DNA of 64,000 bases from Sphingomonas ginsenosidimutans (GCF_002374835.1 NZ_NWVD01000001.1:496001-560000), one strand, 5' to 3'. Counted from the stretch's first letter, positions 27,037 to 37,065 are shown. Program-made: numbers and translations. Notes: generated from the letters alone by a model not told the origin.

Positions 27037-27643
27037 TCCCCCCTCCACGATCGCTCAGGACATCGAGGCGCAGCCGCTGGAGACGCATGACGTCGCCAAC
27101 GGCAGCGGGATGACCGGCACCGTCCACGGCGCCGCCGTCGAACACGCCGCGCCGACCGCGCTGGGCTTCAACGACACCGGCTGGGTGGGGATCGCCGCGC
27201 TGGTCGTGCTGATCGGCATGGTCATCGCCAAGGTGCCGGCCGCGATCGCGGGGATGCTCGACAAGCGCATCGGCGAGATCCGCCGCCAGCTGGACGAGGC
27301 CGCGCAGCTGCGCCGCGAGGCCGAGGCGCTGCGCGACGAATATGCCGCCAAGGCGCAGTCGGCGGAGGCCGACGCCGCCCGGATGCGCGAGAATGCGCAG
27401 CACGAGGCGACCGCGATCATCGCCAAGGCGAAGGCGGACACTGCGCTGCTGATGGACCGCCGCGCGAAGATGGCCGAGGACAAGATCGCCGCCGCCGAGC
27501 GTGCCGCGATCGCCGAGGTCCGGGCGAAGACCGCGCAGGCCGCTGTCGCCGCCGCCGCCGCGCTGATCGCCGAGCGCCACGGCCAGGACGCCGACCGCCC
27601 GCTGATCGACAAGGCGATTGCCGGGGTCGGCCGGCTCAACTGA
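27029..27643 (+). CDS. atpF: F0F1 ATP synthase subunit b (peripheral stalk)
   Basis: 204 residues. An N-terminal extension of about 50 residues, Asp/Glu/His-rich and without a signal peptide, precedes the membrane helix 'WVGIAALVVLIGMVIAKV'. Then comes the coiled-coil stalk 'RIGEIRRQLDEAAQLRREAE'. It is last in the F0 operon. The F1 genes are not in this window, consistent with the split atp operons of alphaproteobacteria. A terminator follows. Confidence 0.9.
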   Translation: MANPPSTIAQDIEAQPLETHDVANGSGMTGTVHGAAVEHAAPTALGFNDTGWVGIAALVVLIGMVIAKVPAAIAGMLDKRIGEIRRQLDEAAQLRREAEALRDEYAAKAQSAEADAARMRENAQHEATAIIAKAKADTALLMDRRAKMAEDKIAAAERAAIAEVRAKTAQAAVAAAAALIAERHGQDADRPLIDKAIAGVGRLN

Positions 27644-27672
27644 TCGCGGCGATTCGGCCGGATCGCATGAAG

Positions 27673-27698
27673 ACCCCGTCGCGTCGCGGCGGGGTTTT
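27673..27698 (+). terminator. rho-independent terminator after the F0 operon
   Basis: Stem ACCCCG / CGGGGT (27673-27678 with 27690-27695), extended by GC-rich pairing in the loop, and followed by TTTT. It lies 30 bases past the atpF stop. Confidence 0.75.
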
Positions 27699-27737
27699 CG
27701 CGTTTCGGCGCGCTTGCGGATCGTGCTGCGCCGCGGG

Positions 27738-28130
27738 ATGATGCCGCACATGGGGTGGTGGACCGATCGCATCCGCGCGTGGTTCGGCCGGGGCGACGAC
27801 GATATCGCGCCGGACGGCTTCGGCCAGTCGCTGGCGGATGACCTGCGCTTCCTCCACCGTTTCCGCCAGTGCCGCCGCCGCGTGATCCGCTGGCGCACGC
27901 CGACCGCCGACGAGCACGCGGCGATCGACGCCGATCTGGTGCTGGGGCGCTTCGGCGACGACACCATCGCGCTGGCCGAGGTCGACGGGCGCCGCTGGAT
28001 CGTGCGCGAGCGCGTATGGCACGGCTGGCCCGACCCGCCGGAATTTGCCTTCTTCGCGGTCGAGCCGGACGGCACGATCTGGGTCGGGGCGGACTTCGAT
28101 CGCTGGCCGGCGGTATGGGCGCGGCCGTGA
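27738..28130 (+). CDS. conserved hypothetical protein
   Basis: About 130 residues, rich in Trp, Arg and Asp, with no membrane segment or signal peptide. Core features are 'WWTDRIRAWFGRGDDD', 'LRFLHRFRQCRRRVIRW' and 'RRWIVRERVWHGWPDPPEF'. I do not recognise a domain. Three in-frame ATGs (27738, 27741, 27750) are possible; the last gives a start directly at 'MGWW'. It lies between the atp terminator and uvrC on the same strand. Confidence 0.6.
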   Translation: MMPHMGWWTDRIRAWFGRGDDDIAPDGFGQSLADDLRFLHRFRQCRRRVIRWRTPTADEHAAIDADLVLGRFGDDTIALAEVDGRRWIVRERVWHGWPDPPEFAFFAVEPDGTIWVGADFDRWPAVWARP

Positions 28131-28202
28131 CCCGCCGCGTCCGGCCCGATTCCGGCTACCGGGGCGTTGCCGCCGAGTCCGCGCATCCCTAGATCGCAGG
28201 GA

Positions 28203-30122
28203 ATGACCGGCAGCTACGGACCCCCCGACCGTTTCAACGAGGAACAGGCGACCTATACCGTCCGCGGCGCCGACACGCCCGATCTGGAAACCGGCGTGGC
28301 GGCGATCCGCAACGTCCTGAAGACCCTGCCGCTCAAGCCCGGCGTCTATCGGATGCACGATGCCAAGGGCGACGTGCTGTACGTCGGCAAGGCGCGCGCG
28401 CTGAAGAATCGCGTCGGCAATTACGTGCAGGTCGAACGCCTGTCGAAGCGGTTGCAGCGGATGGTGTCGCTGACCCGGTCGATGACGATCGTCACGACGA
28501 ACAACGAGGCGGAGGCGCTGCTGCTGGAGGCGCAGCTGATCAAGCGATACCGCCCCGCGTACAACGTCCTGCTGCGCGACGACAAAAGCTTCCCGTTCAT
28601 CCTGCTGCGCGCCGATCACGACTTTCCGCGCATTCAGAAGCATCGCGGCGCGCGGCGCGCGAAGGGCGATTACTACGGCCCGTTCGCCAGCGCGGGGAGC
28701 GTCAACAACACGCTCAACGCACTCCAGAAACTGTTCCTGCTGCGCAGCTGTACCGACGGCTTCTTCAAGACGCGCGACCGCCCGTGCCTGCTGTACCAGA
28801 TCAAGCGCTGTTCCGCGCCGTGCGTCGGGCGGATCGACGAAGCCGGCTATGCCGAGCTGGTCGCGGACGCCAAGAAGTTCCTCGCGGGCAAGACCACCGA
28901 CGTCCAGGCGAAGCTGGGCACGCAGATGCAGGCGGCGGCCGAGAACATGGATTTCGAGCTGGCCGCGGTGCTGCGCGACCGGCTGAAGGCGCTGACCTTC
29001 ATCCAGGGCACGCAGTTCATCAACGCCGAGGGAGTGGGCGATGCCGATATCTTCGCGCTGGCCAGCCACGAAGGGCTGATCGGGATCGAGGCGTTCTTCA
29101 TCCGCGGCGGGCAGAATTGGGGGCACCGCAGCTTCTTCCCCGCGCACACCGCCGACGTGCCGGAGGACGAGGTGCTGACCCAGTTCATGGCGCAATTCTA
29201 CGAGGAGGTGCCGCCCGCGCGCACGATCCTGATCGACCGCGTGCTGCCCGATGCCGAGGTGCTGGTGCAGGCGCTGTCCGAACAGGCCGGGCGCAAGGTG
29301 GAGCTGACCGTGCCGCAGCGCGGCGTGCGCCGCCGGCTGCTCGATCAGGCGACCCGCAACGCACGCGAAGCGCTGGAGCGGCGGCTGGCGGAGAGCACGA
29401 CGCAGGCGCGGCTGCACCGCGAGCTGGCCGATCTGTTCGAACTGGCCGAGCCGCCCGACCGGATCGAGGTGTACGACAACAGCCATATCCAGGGCACCAA
29501 CGCGCTGGGCGCGATGGTCGTCGCCGGGCCGGAGGGGTTCCGCAAGGGCCAGTATCGCAAGTTCAACATCAAGCAGGCGGCGACCGACGACGATTATGCG
29601 ATGATGCGCGAGGTGCTGACGCGCCGCTTCGCCCGCGCGCTGGAGGAAGACCCCGATCGCGACGGCGAGACCTGGCCAGACCTGGTGCTGCTGGACGGCG
29701 GGCGCGGACAGCTGAACGCAGCCAAGGCGGTGCTGGAGGACCTGGGGATCGAGGACGTGTGCCTGGTCGGCGTGGCCAAGGGGCCGCACCACGGGCGCGA
29801 GGGGCGCGAGGTGTTCCATTTGATGGACGGGCGCGAACTGACGCTGCCGGTCAATGCGCCGCTGCTGTTCTACCTCCAGCGGCTGCGCGACGAGGTGCAC
29901 CGCTTCGCGATCGGCGCGCACCGCGCGAAGCGCGCCAAGGCGATCGGCGCGAGTCCGCTGGACGAGGTGCCCGGCATCGGCCCGGCGCGGAAGAAGGCGC
30001 TGCTGATGCATTTCGGCACCGGCCGCGCGGTGCGCAACGCCAGCCTGGAGGATCTGCGCAAGGCGCCCGGCGTCAGCGCGGGCGTGGCGCAGCAGGTGTA
30101 CGATTTCTACCACGCACGGTGA
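28203..30122 (+). CDS. uvrC: excinuclease ABC subunit C
   Basis: About 639 residues. UvrC makes both incisions in nucleotide excision repair with UvrA and UvrB. The N-terminal GIY-YIG nuclease is 'KPGVYRMHDAKGDVLYVGKA', a UVR motif region follows ('NMDFELAAVLRDRLKAL'), then the RNase H-like nuclease domain ('VYDNSHIQGTNALGAMVV', 'LLDGGRGQLNAA'), and a C-terminal helix-hairpin-helix pair ('EVPGIGPARKKALLMHFG'). The ATG at 28203 is preferred over an upstream one because AGGG precedes it. Confidence 0.97.
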   Translation: MTGSYGPPDRFNEEQATYTVRGADTPDLETGVAAIRNVLKTLPLKPGVYRMHDAKGDVLYVGKARALKNRVGNYVQVERLSKRLQRMVSLTRSMTIVTTNNEAEALLLEAQLIKRYRPAYNVLLRDDKSFPFILLRADHDFPRIQKHRGARRAKGDYYGPFASAGSVNNTLNALQKLFLLRSCTDGFFKTRDRPCLLYQIKRCSAPCVGRIDEAGYAELVADAKKFLAGKTTDVQAKLGTQMQAAAENMDFELAAVLRDRLKALTFIQGTQFINAEGVGDADIFALASHEGLIGIEAFFIRGGQNWGHRSFFPAHTADVPEDEVLTQFMAQFYEEVPPARTILIDRVLPDAEVLVQALSEQAGRKVELTVPQRGVRRRLLDQATRNAREALERRLAESTTQARLHRELADLFELAEPPDRIEVYDNSHIQGTNALGAMVVAGPEGFRKGQYRKFNIKQAATDDDYAMMREVLTRRFARALEEDPDRDGETWPDLVLLDGGRGQLNAAKAVLEDLGIEDVCLVGVAKGPHHGREGREVFHLMDGRELTLPVNAPLLFYLQRLRDEVHRFAIGAHRAKRAKAIGASPLDEVPGIGPARKKALLMHFGTGRAVRNASLEDLRKAPGVSAGVAQQVYDFYHAR

Positions 30123-30170
30123 TTCGGGTTCGGATGGCCGCCGGGGCGGATCGGCCTTGACCCTTGTATC

Positions 30171-30277
30171 GTCACCCCGATCCACCTTGCCGCGCACGTC
30201 ACCCCGGCGCAGGGCGGGGCGTCCAGCGGTTCTTCTCTGCTGCTGTCACCGGGAGATCCCAGCCTTCGCCGGGATGA
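30171..30277. repeat. intergenic palindromic repeats
   Basis: The 285-base gap between uvrC and the next gene holds an ACCCCG-type half copy (about 30173), a CACCCCGGCGCAGGGCGGGGC copy (about 30200-30220) and an ATCCCAGCC / CGCCGGGAT hairpin (30256-30275). No ORF is supported here. Confidence 0.7.
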
Positions 30278-30407
30278 CGACCGGCTCGATAGGGTAAGGG
30301 CGAGCCGTGGCGGAATGTCGCCGCTACGCCCGTCAACCGGCGCTTCCCCGATCTCCGGCAACCCGCTACGCTGCATCGCGGGGAACATATCCGGGGGGAC
30401 AGGGGTG

Positions 30408-33209
30408 ATGCGGCGACGGCCGTTGGTGGTCGTGCTCATGGCGAGCGCGACATCGGTTCAGGCATCCGAAACGGTACGTTACGCGCCCGCGCCCGACTGG
30501 GTGGCGGCGGCGCCGGCGATCACCGCGGGGCAGGTCGGCGGCGATGCCCCCGCGATCGTCCTGTTCGACAATCAGGCGCGGCTGGATGGCGCGCTGGCGA
30601 CCACTTACATCGACACCGCCACCCGCGCGGCGACGCCGGCGATGCTGGCGCAGATGGGCAATCTGTCGATCCCGTGGATGCCCGATCGCGGTGACCTGAC
30701 CATTCACCGGCTGGAGATCGTGCGCGACGGGAAGACGATCGACCTGATCGCCGCCGGGCAGAAGTTCACCGTACTGCGCCGCGAACAGCAGATGGAACAG
30801 AATGTGTTGACCGGCGCGCTGACCGCGACGCTGTCGGTCGAGGGGTTGCAGGTCGGCGACGTCCTGCGCAGCAGCTTTTCGATCAGCCAGTCGGACAAGG
30901 CGCTGGGCGCGCGCGCGATGATCGTGGCGATGACCCCGGCGGCGCCGTTCCGCGCCGGCTTCGCACGGTCGCGGCTGGTATGGCCGCGCGCACAGGCGGC
31001 GAAATGGCGCGGCTATGCCGCCGGCCTTGCCACCACCGAGCGCGACGTCGGCGACCTGCACGAGGTGACGGTCGCGCTGCCGCTGCCCAAGGCGCCGGAC
31101 ATGCCGGAGGATTTGCCCGACCGGCTGCGACGCCTGCCGATCGTCGAGGCAACGAACTTCGCCGACTGGGCCGACGTGTCGCGCACGTTGGCGCCGCTGT
31201 ACGCCACCGACGGACTGATCGCGCCGGGCAGCCCGCTCGACCGGGAAGTGGCGGCGATCGCCGCGGCGGAAAGCGATCCGCTCCGCCGTGCCCAGCGCGC
31301 GCTGGAGCTGGTGCAGGGCAAGGTGCGCTATCTGGCGGTGGGGATGAACGGCGGCGCGCTGACGCCGCAGCCGCCGGCGCGGACGTGGGAATTGCGCTAC
31401 GGCGACTGCAAGGCGAAGACGCTGTTGCTGCTGGCGATGCTGCACCGGCTGGGCGTGGAGGCCGAGCCGGCGGTGGCGAGCGTGCAGATGGGTGCGATCG
31501 TCGCGACGCGGCTGCCGTCGGCGGCGGCGTTCGACCATATCCTGGTGCGCGCGACGATCGGCGGCGAGACGCTGTGGCTGGACGGCACCGGGCTGGGATC
31601 GCGGCTGGAGGATATCCGCGACGTGCCGCCGCTGCGCCATGTCCTGCCGCTGCGCACGGCGGGGGCGGGGCTGGAGGCGCTCCCGCTGCGCGCCGATGCC
31701 CGTCCCGACCGCATCGTCGAGGTGAAGTGGGACCAGCGTGCCGGGGTCGAATTCCCGACGCTGTTCGACGCCAGCATCGTCATCCGCGGCCGCATGGCGG
31801 AGATGTTCGCTGGCGCCGCGAGCCAGGCGGATGCGGAGGAGCGTCGGACGACGCTGCAGCAGATCATCTCGGCGGAGACGGGGGAGGCGCAGTTCGTGGC
31901 GGAGGATCTGCGCTACGATCCGGCCACCGCGACCGCGACGGTGACGGGCCGCGGGGTCGTCACCACGCCGTGGCAACGGGAGAACCGCCGCTATCGCATG
32001 AATGTCGACCGGGTGGTGAGCCTGCTGGATTTCACCCCCGATCGCGCGCGCCAGGCGTGGCGCGATCTGCCGGTATCCACCGGCGCGCCCGGCGGCACGA
32101 TGTACCGCGCGACGTGGCGATTGCCCGACACGGGCGGGGCATGGGAACTGGAAGGATCCAGGACGTTGCCCGCGACCCTGGCGGGACGGCAGATGCGACG
32201 GCAGGTGGCGCTGGACGGCGGCACCTTCACGATCGAGGAGCGCGTCGATGCGATCGGTGCGGAGGTCGCCCCGGACGCGCTGGCCGCGGAACGCGCGCAC
32301 TACGCGCAGGCGCTTGCCGACCTGCTGCGGCTGAAGGCGCCGGCGGCACTGCCCAACCGTGCCGAGCAGGTGCTGGCGGGGCGCAAGGACGGCCGGTTCA
32401 AACCGCTGGAGGAGGCGTTCGCCGCGGTGATCGCGCGCGATCCGAAGGAAGCGACCGGCTATTCCAGCCGCGCATCGTTCCGCGCCGGGCTGTTCGACAA
32501 TAGCGGGGCGATCGCCGATCTGTCGCGTGCGATCGAACTGGAGGATTCGGTGGCGCTGCGGATGCAGCGCGCGGCCCTCTACGTCGAGGAGGAGCGCGCG
32601 CGCGACGCGCTGGCCGATTACCGGCAGGCGCGCGCCCTGGAACCCGACAATGACGCCGTCCTGCTGGCACTGGCGCAGGCCACCGCGCATGGCGGCGACC
32701 GGCCCGCGGCCTATGCGCTGCTGGACGAACGAATCGCGCGCGGCGACCGCGAGCGGGTGGACGCCGTGCGTACCCGCGCCGAACTGATGGCAGAGAAGGC
32801 GGGCGGCGAGGCGGACAAGGGCGTCGCGCTGCTCGACGCGGTGATCGCCGAGCGACCGGGCGATTCCGGGCTGCTCAACGGGCGCTGCTGGGTGAAGGGG
32901 ATCGGCAATGTCGCGCTCGACACCGCGCTGAAGGACTGCACCCGGTCGATCGAGCTGTCCGACAGTCCGGCGGCGACGCTGCACAGCCGCGCGTTCGTCT
33001 ATTACCGGATGCAGCGGTTCGAGGAGGCGCTGGCGGATCTGGACGCGGCGGCGGACCTGATGCCGCGCTCGGCGGACGTGCTGTACCTGCGCGCGCTGAC
33101 GCGTCGCCACCTTGGGCGCACCGCGGAGGCGACTGCCGACATGACCGCGGCGACGCTGTTCGACAGGCAGATCGCCGCCACCTACGCCCGCTATGGCGTG
33201 ACCGGATAG
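30408..33209 (+). CDS. DUF3857 / transglutaminase / TPR periplasmic protein
   Basis: About 933 residues. A signal peptide ('MRRRPLVVVLMASATSVQA') leads into a DUF3857 beta domain, a transglutaminase-like core, and at least six TPR-like helical repeats in the last 250 residues. The catalytic triad looks complete: Cys in 'LRYGDCKAKTLLLL', His in 'AAFDHILVRA', Asp in 'TLWLDGTG'. The family is widespread in Bacteroidetes and Proteobacteria; it may cross-link or cleave envelope proteins, but no substrate is known. The start at 30408 is chosen for the signal peptide. Confidence 0.82.
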   Translation: MRRRPLVVVLMASATSVQASETVRYAPAPDWVAAAPAITAGQVGGDAPAIVLFDNQARLDGALATTYIDTATRAATPAMLAQMGNLSIPWMPDRGDLTIHRLEIVRDGKTIDLIAAGQKFTVLRREQQMEQNVLTGALTATLSVEGLQVGDVLRSSFSISQSDKALGARAMIVAMTPAAPFRAGFARSRLVWPRAQAAKWRGYAAGLATTERDVGDLHEVTVALPLPKAPDMPEDLPDRLRRLPIVEATNFADWADVSRTLAPLYATDGLIAPGSPLDREVAAIAAAESDPLRRAQRALELVQGKVRYLAVGMNGGALTPQPPARTWELRYGDCKAKTLLLLAMLHRLGVEAEPAVASVQMGAIVATRLPSAAAFDHILVRATIGGETLWLDGTGLGSRLEDIRDVPPLRHVLPLRTAGAGLEALPLRADARPDRIVEVKWDQRAGVEFPTLFDASIVIRGRMAEMFAGAASQADAEERRTTLQQIISAETGEAQFVAEDLRYDPATATATVTGRGVVTTPWQRENRRYRMNVDRVVSLLDFTPDRARQAWRDLPVSTGAPGGTMYRATWRLPDTGGAWELEGSRTLPATLAGRQMRRQVALDGGTFTIEERVDAIGAEVAPDALAAERAHYAQALADLLRLKAPAALPNRAEQVLAGRKDGRFKPLEEAFAAVIARDPKEATGYSSRASFRAGLFDNSGAIADLSRAIELEDSVALRMQRAALYVEEERARDALADYRQARALEPDNDAVLLALAQATAHGGDRPAAYALLDERIARGDRERVDAVRTRAELMAEKAGGEADKGVALLDAVIAERPGDSGLLNGRCWVKGIGNVALDTALKDCTRSIELSDSPAATLHSRAFVYYRMQRFEEALADLDAAADLMPRSADVLYLRALTRRHLGRTAEATADMTAATLFDRQIAATYARYGVTG

Positions 33210-33255
33210 CCGCCGCCGCAGCCCTCCGTTTACCTTCGGCTGCTACACCCCCGCC

Positions 33256-34209
33256 ATGCCGCACGTCTTCCTGACCATCGATACCGAGTTTCGCTGGGGC
33301 GATCATGCCGCCGGGCTGGCGTTGCCGACGATCAGCGAACGGTCGATCGAACCGGCGGGGGTGGGGCTGGCGTGGCAGCTCGACCTGCTGGCGCGGCACC
33401 GGCTGAAGGCGACCTTCTTCGTCGATCCGATGCCGGCGCTGGTGTACGGTGAGGCGGCGATCGCGCGCGTCGTCGCGCCGATCCTGGCCGCGGGGCAGGA
33501 GGTGCAGCTGCACCTGCACCCCAATTGGGTCGGTGCGCATCCCGGCGACGGCGGGGCGACGCACGGCCGTTTCGAACTGATCGACCATTCGCGCGATGCG
33601 CAGGCCGCGCTGCTGGCGAAGGGGATCGCGCTGCTGACCGCGGCGGGCGCGCCCGCGCCGGTGGCGTTCCGCGCCGGCAGCTATGCCGCCAACGACGATA
33701 CGCTGTCGGCGCTGGCGATGCTGGGCATCCGCTACGACAGCAGCCACAATGGCGCGCACGCCCCCTGGCCCAGCGCGATCGGGCTGCCCGCGGCGCAGAT
33801 CGCGCCGGTGTGCCGCCGCGGCGTGATGGAGGTGCCGGTGACGCTGATCGAGGATCGTCCCGGCCGCTATCGCAACGTGCAGGTGTGTGCGCTGTCGGCG
33901 GCCGAGATGCGCGCGACGATCGACCATGCGGTGGACCGCGGGCATGAGGCGCTGACCATCGTCAGCCACAGTTTCGAACTCGCCAACCGGGCCGCGACCG
34001 CGCCCAACCGCGTGCATGTCCGCCGGTTCGAGGCGCTGTGCGCGATGCTCGCGGCGCGGCGCACCGTGGCGCCGACCGCGCATTTCGCGGATCACCCCGC
34101 CTTGCGCCCCGGCCGCGACGACCAGCCGCTGCCGCCCAGCGCGCTGCGGCTGCGCTGGCGCCAGGTGGAACAGGCATGGTCGACGCTGGTCGAGGAACGC
34201 GCCGCGTGA
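33256..34209 (+). CDS. polysaccharide deacetylase (NodB-like) family protein
   Basis: 317 residues with a NodB-homology fold. The metal and catalytic motifs are 'HVFLTIDTEFRWGDHAAG' (the acidic D-x-E in place of the usual DD) and 'VQLHLHPNWVGAHPG' (the HxxxH-type metal site reads H-L-H). 'PVAFRAGSYAANDDTL' matches motif 3. Such enzymes remove acetyl groups from glycans; the target here is unknown. The stop overlaps the next start (GTGA), so the acetyltransferase gene is coupled. Confidence 0.85.
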   Translation: MPHVFLTIDTEFRWGDHAAGLALPTISERSIEPAGVGLAWQLDLLARHRLKATFFVDPMPALVYGEAAIARVVAPILAAGQEVQLHLHPNWVGAHPGDGGATHGRFELIDHSRDAQAALLAKGIALLTAAGAPAPVAFRAGSYAANDDTLSALAMLGIRYDSSHNGAHAPWPSAIGLPAAQIAPVCRRGVMEVPVTLIEDRPGRYRNVQVCALSAAEMRATIDHAVDRGHEALTIVSHSFELANRAATAPNRVHVRRFEALCAMLAARRTVAPTAHFADHPALRPGRDDQPLPPSALRLRWRQVEQAWSTLVEERAA

Positions 34210-35111
34210 CCGCGCCGGGCGGTTCGGCGGGCGGCGCGCTGTCGTTCCGCATCGGCGCGCGCACGCTGGCGGCGATCCCGCGCGAGCTGGTGCGGATCGG
34301 CCTGTCGCTGGACGAGGCGCTGGCCGGCCACGGCCCGGTGCTGCCCGCATTGGACGCGCGTCAGGACGGCTGGTTCGTCACCTCGCTGCCCGATGCGGCG
34401 GCGATCGCCGCGCCGGGGATCGGCTATGTGCGGCAACGCTATCGCCGCTATTACGTCGATCTGGCCGCGGGCGAGGTGGCGTGGCGTGCCGGGCTGTCGG
34501 GGCAGGCGCGATCGGGGATGAAGCGCAAGGCGAAGAAGCTGGCGGCGGCCAATGGCGGCGCGCTCGACATCCGCCGCTATCGCACGCCGGCCGAGATGGC
34601 GGCGTTCCACCCGCTGGCGCGCGCCGTTGCGGCGACCACCTATCAGGAACGGCTGCTGGGATCGGCGCTGCCGGGCGATGCGGCGTTCGTCGAGGAAATG
34701 CGCGAGCGCGCGGCGGTCGACGCGGCGCGGGGGTGGCTGCTGTTCCTGGGCGATGCGCCGGTCGCCTATCTGTGGGGCGCGGGCGAGGGTGATTCGCTGC
34801 GCTACGATTACGTCGGGCACGACCCGTCGTTCGGGGAATTGTCACCGGGCAGCGTCCTGATGGAGGCGGCGCTGACCGATCTGTTCGCGGACCGTTTCGC
34901 GCGGTTCGACTTCACCGAGGGCGAGGGCCAGCACAAACGGACGCTGGCGACCGGCAGCGTGGCGTGCCGCGACGTCCTGCTGCTGCGCCGCACGCTGGCC
35001 AACCGCGCCGCGCTGGCGGGACTCGCGGGGTTCGAGCGCGCGGTGACGGCGGCGAAACGCTGGACGCAGGTGCCTGGGGTGGCGGCGCTGGCGCGGCGCG
35101 CGCGGCGGTAG
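34206..35111 (+). CDS. GNAT acetyltransferase (FemAB-like/BioF2-like)
   Basis: 301 residues from a GTG start at 34206 that overlaps the deacetylase stop. The body matches the acetyltransferase GNAT_6 / CelD-type fold ('SGMKRKAKKLAAANGG', 'LLFLGDAPVAYLWGAGEG', 'YDYVGHDPSFGELSPGSVLM', 'FDFTEGEGQHKRTLATG'). Related proteins add acyl groups to exopolysaccharides or amino acids to peptidoglycan. Pairing with a deacetylase suggests glycan remodelling, by inference only. Confidence 0.78.
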   Translation: MTAPGGSAGGALSFRIGARTLAAIPRELVRIGLSLDEALAGHGPVLPALDARQDGWFVTSLPDAAAIAAPGIGYVRQRYRRYYVDLAAGEVAWRAGLSGQARSGMKRKAKKLAAANGGALDIRRYRTPAEMAAFHPLARAVAATTYQERLLGSALPGDAAFVEEMRERAAVDAARGWLLFLGDAPVAYLWGAGEGDSLRYDYVGHDPSFGELSPGSVLMEAALTDLFADRFARFDFTEGEGQHKRTLATGSVACRDVLLLRRTLANRAALAGLAGFERAVTAAKRWTQVPGVAALARRARR

Positions 35112-35129
35112 GGCGAGCAGGAAACGAAC

Positions 35130-35206
35130 GTCATCCCGGCGCAGGCCGGGATCTTAGGCGTATGCCGCAGCAGGAGCCGCGGGAGGCGCCTGCCTGCGCA
35201 GGGGCG
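35130..35206. repeat. intergenic palindromic repeats
   Basis: Perfect stem ATCCCGGC / GCCGGGAT with loop GCAG (35132-35151), and a CGCCTGCCTGCGCAGGGGCG copy (about 35188-35206). They lie between the GNAT gene and recO. Confidence 0.75.
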
Positions 35207-35238
35207 ACGGGACGGGCGCCACCCCCTATATCCCCCCC

Positions 35239-35973
35239 ATGCACATCCACGCCGATGCCGTGATCCTGTCCGTGCGTGCACATGGCGAGCATGGCGCGAT
35301 CGTGCGCGGCTTCACGCGCGACCACGGGGTTCAGCCCGGCTATGTCCGCGGCGGCCATGCGCGGCGGCTGCGCCCGGTGCTGCAACCCGCCAATGCGATC
35401 CGCGGCGAATGGCGTGCGCGCACCGACGAGCAATTGCCCGCGCTGACCGTCGAGCTGCTGCACAGCCGCGCGCCGCTCCATGCCGAGCCGCTGCCCGCCG
35501 CCGCGCTGGAATGGCTGACCGCGCTGACCGCCGCGACGCTGCCGGAGGGGCAGCCCTATCCGCAGCTGTACGACGCGCTGGGCGCGGTGCTCGATGCGAT
35601 CGCGGCGGCGCCGTCGGCGCGTGGCTGGGCTGGCAGCATCGCACGCTACGAACTGCTGCTGCTGGCCGAACTCGGCTTCGGGCTGGACCTGTCGGCGTGC
35701 GTCGTCAGCGGGGCGACCGACGACCTGGCGTTCGTCAGCCCGAAGAGCGGCGGCGCGGTCGCCCGCGCGGCTGCGGCGGGCTATGAGGCGCGGCTGTTCG
35801 CGCTGCCACCGTTCCTGGCGGCCGGCGGCGCGGCGGCGGGCGGGGAGGAGGCGCTGGCGGCGCTGGCGATCACCGGGCATTTCCTGGCGCGCGACCTGCT
35901 GACCGATCGCCGCCGCGACGTGCTGGCCGCGCGCGAGCGGCTGGTCGCGCGGGTCAACAGGGCGGTTGCGTAG
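35239..35973 (+). CDS. recO: DNA repair protein RecO
   Basis: 244 residues. RecO loads RecA at gaps with RecF and RecR. The OB-fold N-terminus is '[20 protein letters not shown]' with '[19 protein letters not shown]'. A helical C-terminal domain contains '[20 protein letters not shown]'. Only one Cys of the usual zinc site is visible, as in many alphaproteobacterial RecO proteins. It is followed by leuB 28 bases later. Confidence 0.93.
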   Translation: MHIHADAVILSVRAHGEHGAIVRGFTRDHGVQPGYVRGGHARRLRPVLQPANAIRGEWRARTDEQLPALTVELLHSRAPLHAEPLPAAALEWLTALTAATLPEGQPYPQLYDALGAVLDAIAAAPSARGWAGSIARYELLLLAELGFGLDLSACVVSGATDDLAFVSPKSGGAVARAAAAGYEARLFALPPFLAAGGAAAGGEEALAALAITGHFLARDLLTDRRRDVLAARERLVARVNRAVA

Positions 35974-36001
35974 CGCCGCGCGCGGCGCCATGCGGTCGGC
36001 C

Positions 36002-37054
36002 ATGACGGACACGAAACTGATCGCGATTCTGCCGGGCGACGGCATCGGCCCCGAAGTCACCGCGGAGGCGCGGCGCGTGCTGGAGGCGATGGCGCTGCCG
36101 TTGTCGTTCGAGGAAGCGCCGGTCGGCGGCGCCGCCTATCGCGCCAGCGGCCATCCGCTGCCCGACGAGACGCTGGCGCTGGCGAAGCGCGCCGACGCGA
36201 TCCTGTTCGGCGCGGTCGGCGATCCGGCGTTCGACGGGCTGGAGCGTTCGCTGCGCCCGGAACAGGCGATCCTGGGGCTGCGCAAGCATCTGGCGACTTT
36301 CGCCAACCTGCGTCCCGCGCGGATCTTCGCCGGGCTGGAGGATGCCTCGACGCTCAAGCCGGAGGTCGCGCGCGCGATCGACCTGGTGATCGTGCGCGAA
36401 CTGAACGGGGACGTCTATTTCGGCGAGAAGGGCCGCCGCACCACCGACGCGGGCTTGCGCGAGGGCCACGACCTGATGCGCTATGATGAGTCAGAGGTGC
36501 GCCGCATCGCGCATATCGGGTTCCAGACCGCGGCGAAGCGGCGCGGCAAATTGTGTTCGGTGGACAAGGCCAATGTGCTGGAAACCTCGCAATTGTGGCG
36601 CGACGTGGTGATCGAGGTGGCAGCGGAATATCCGCAGGTCGAACTGACGCACATGTACGTCGACAACGCCGCGATGCAGCTGGTGCGCAACCCCGGCGCG
36701 TTCGACACGATCGTCACCGGCAATCTGTTCGGCGATATCCTGTCGGATCAGGCGAGCATGTGCGTCGGCTCGATCGGGATGCTGCCCTCCGCCTCGCTCG
36801 ATGCCGATGCCAAGGGGCTGTACGAACCGATCCACGGTTCCGCCCCCGATATCGCCGGGCAGGGGAAGGCGAACCCGTGCGCCGCGATCCTGTCGGCCGC
36901 GATGATGCTGCGCCATTCGCTGGCGATGTCCGACCCCGCCGACCGGATCGAGGCGGCCGTCGCCGCCGCGCTGGCCACCGGCGTGCGTACCCCTGACCTG
37001 GGCGGCACGGCGAGTACGCGGGCGATGGGCGACGCGGTGCTCGCCGCGCTCTGA
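36002..37054 (+). CDS. leuB: 3-isopropylmalate dehydrogenase
   Basis: 350 residues. LeuB oxidises and decarboxylates 3-isopropylmalate to the leucine precursor 2-oxoisocaproate, using NAD+ and a divalent metal. The start '[20 protein letters not shown]' is canonical; an in-frame extension into recO exists but is not family-like. Active-site segments: '[17 protein letters not shown]', '[16 protein letters not shown]', the Asp-rich metal site '[13 protein letters not shown]' and '[14 protein letters not shown]'. Confidence 0.96.
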   Translation: MTDTKLIAILPGDGIGPEVTAEARRVLEAMALPLSFEEAPVGGAAYRASGHPLPDETLALAKRADAILFGAVGDPAFDGLERSLRPEQAILGLRKHLATFANLRPARIFAGLEDASTLKPEVARAIDLVIVRELNGDVYFGEKGRRTTDAGLREGHDLMRYDESEVRRIAHIGFQTAAKRRGKLCSVDKANVLETSQLWRDVVIEVAAEYPQVELTHMYVDNAAMQLVRNPGAFDTIVTGNLFGDILSDQASMCVGSIGMLPSASLDADAKGLYEPIHGSAPDIAGQGKANPCAAILSAAMMLRHSLAMSDPADRIEAAVAAALATGVRTPDLGGTASTRAMGDAVLAAL

Positions 37055-37065
37055 AGCGACCGGCG

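Noticed and set aside
27636..30197. An 853-codon open frame on the minus strand across uvrC
   Set aside because: It is antisense to a clear UvrC, has no family-like motif, and its Arg/Gln-rich composition is that of the reverse frame of GC-rich genes.
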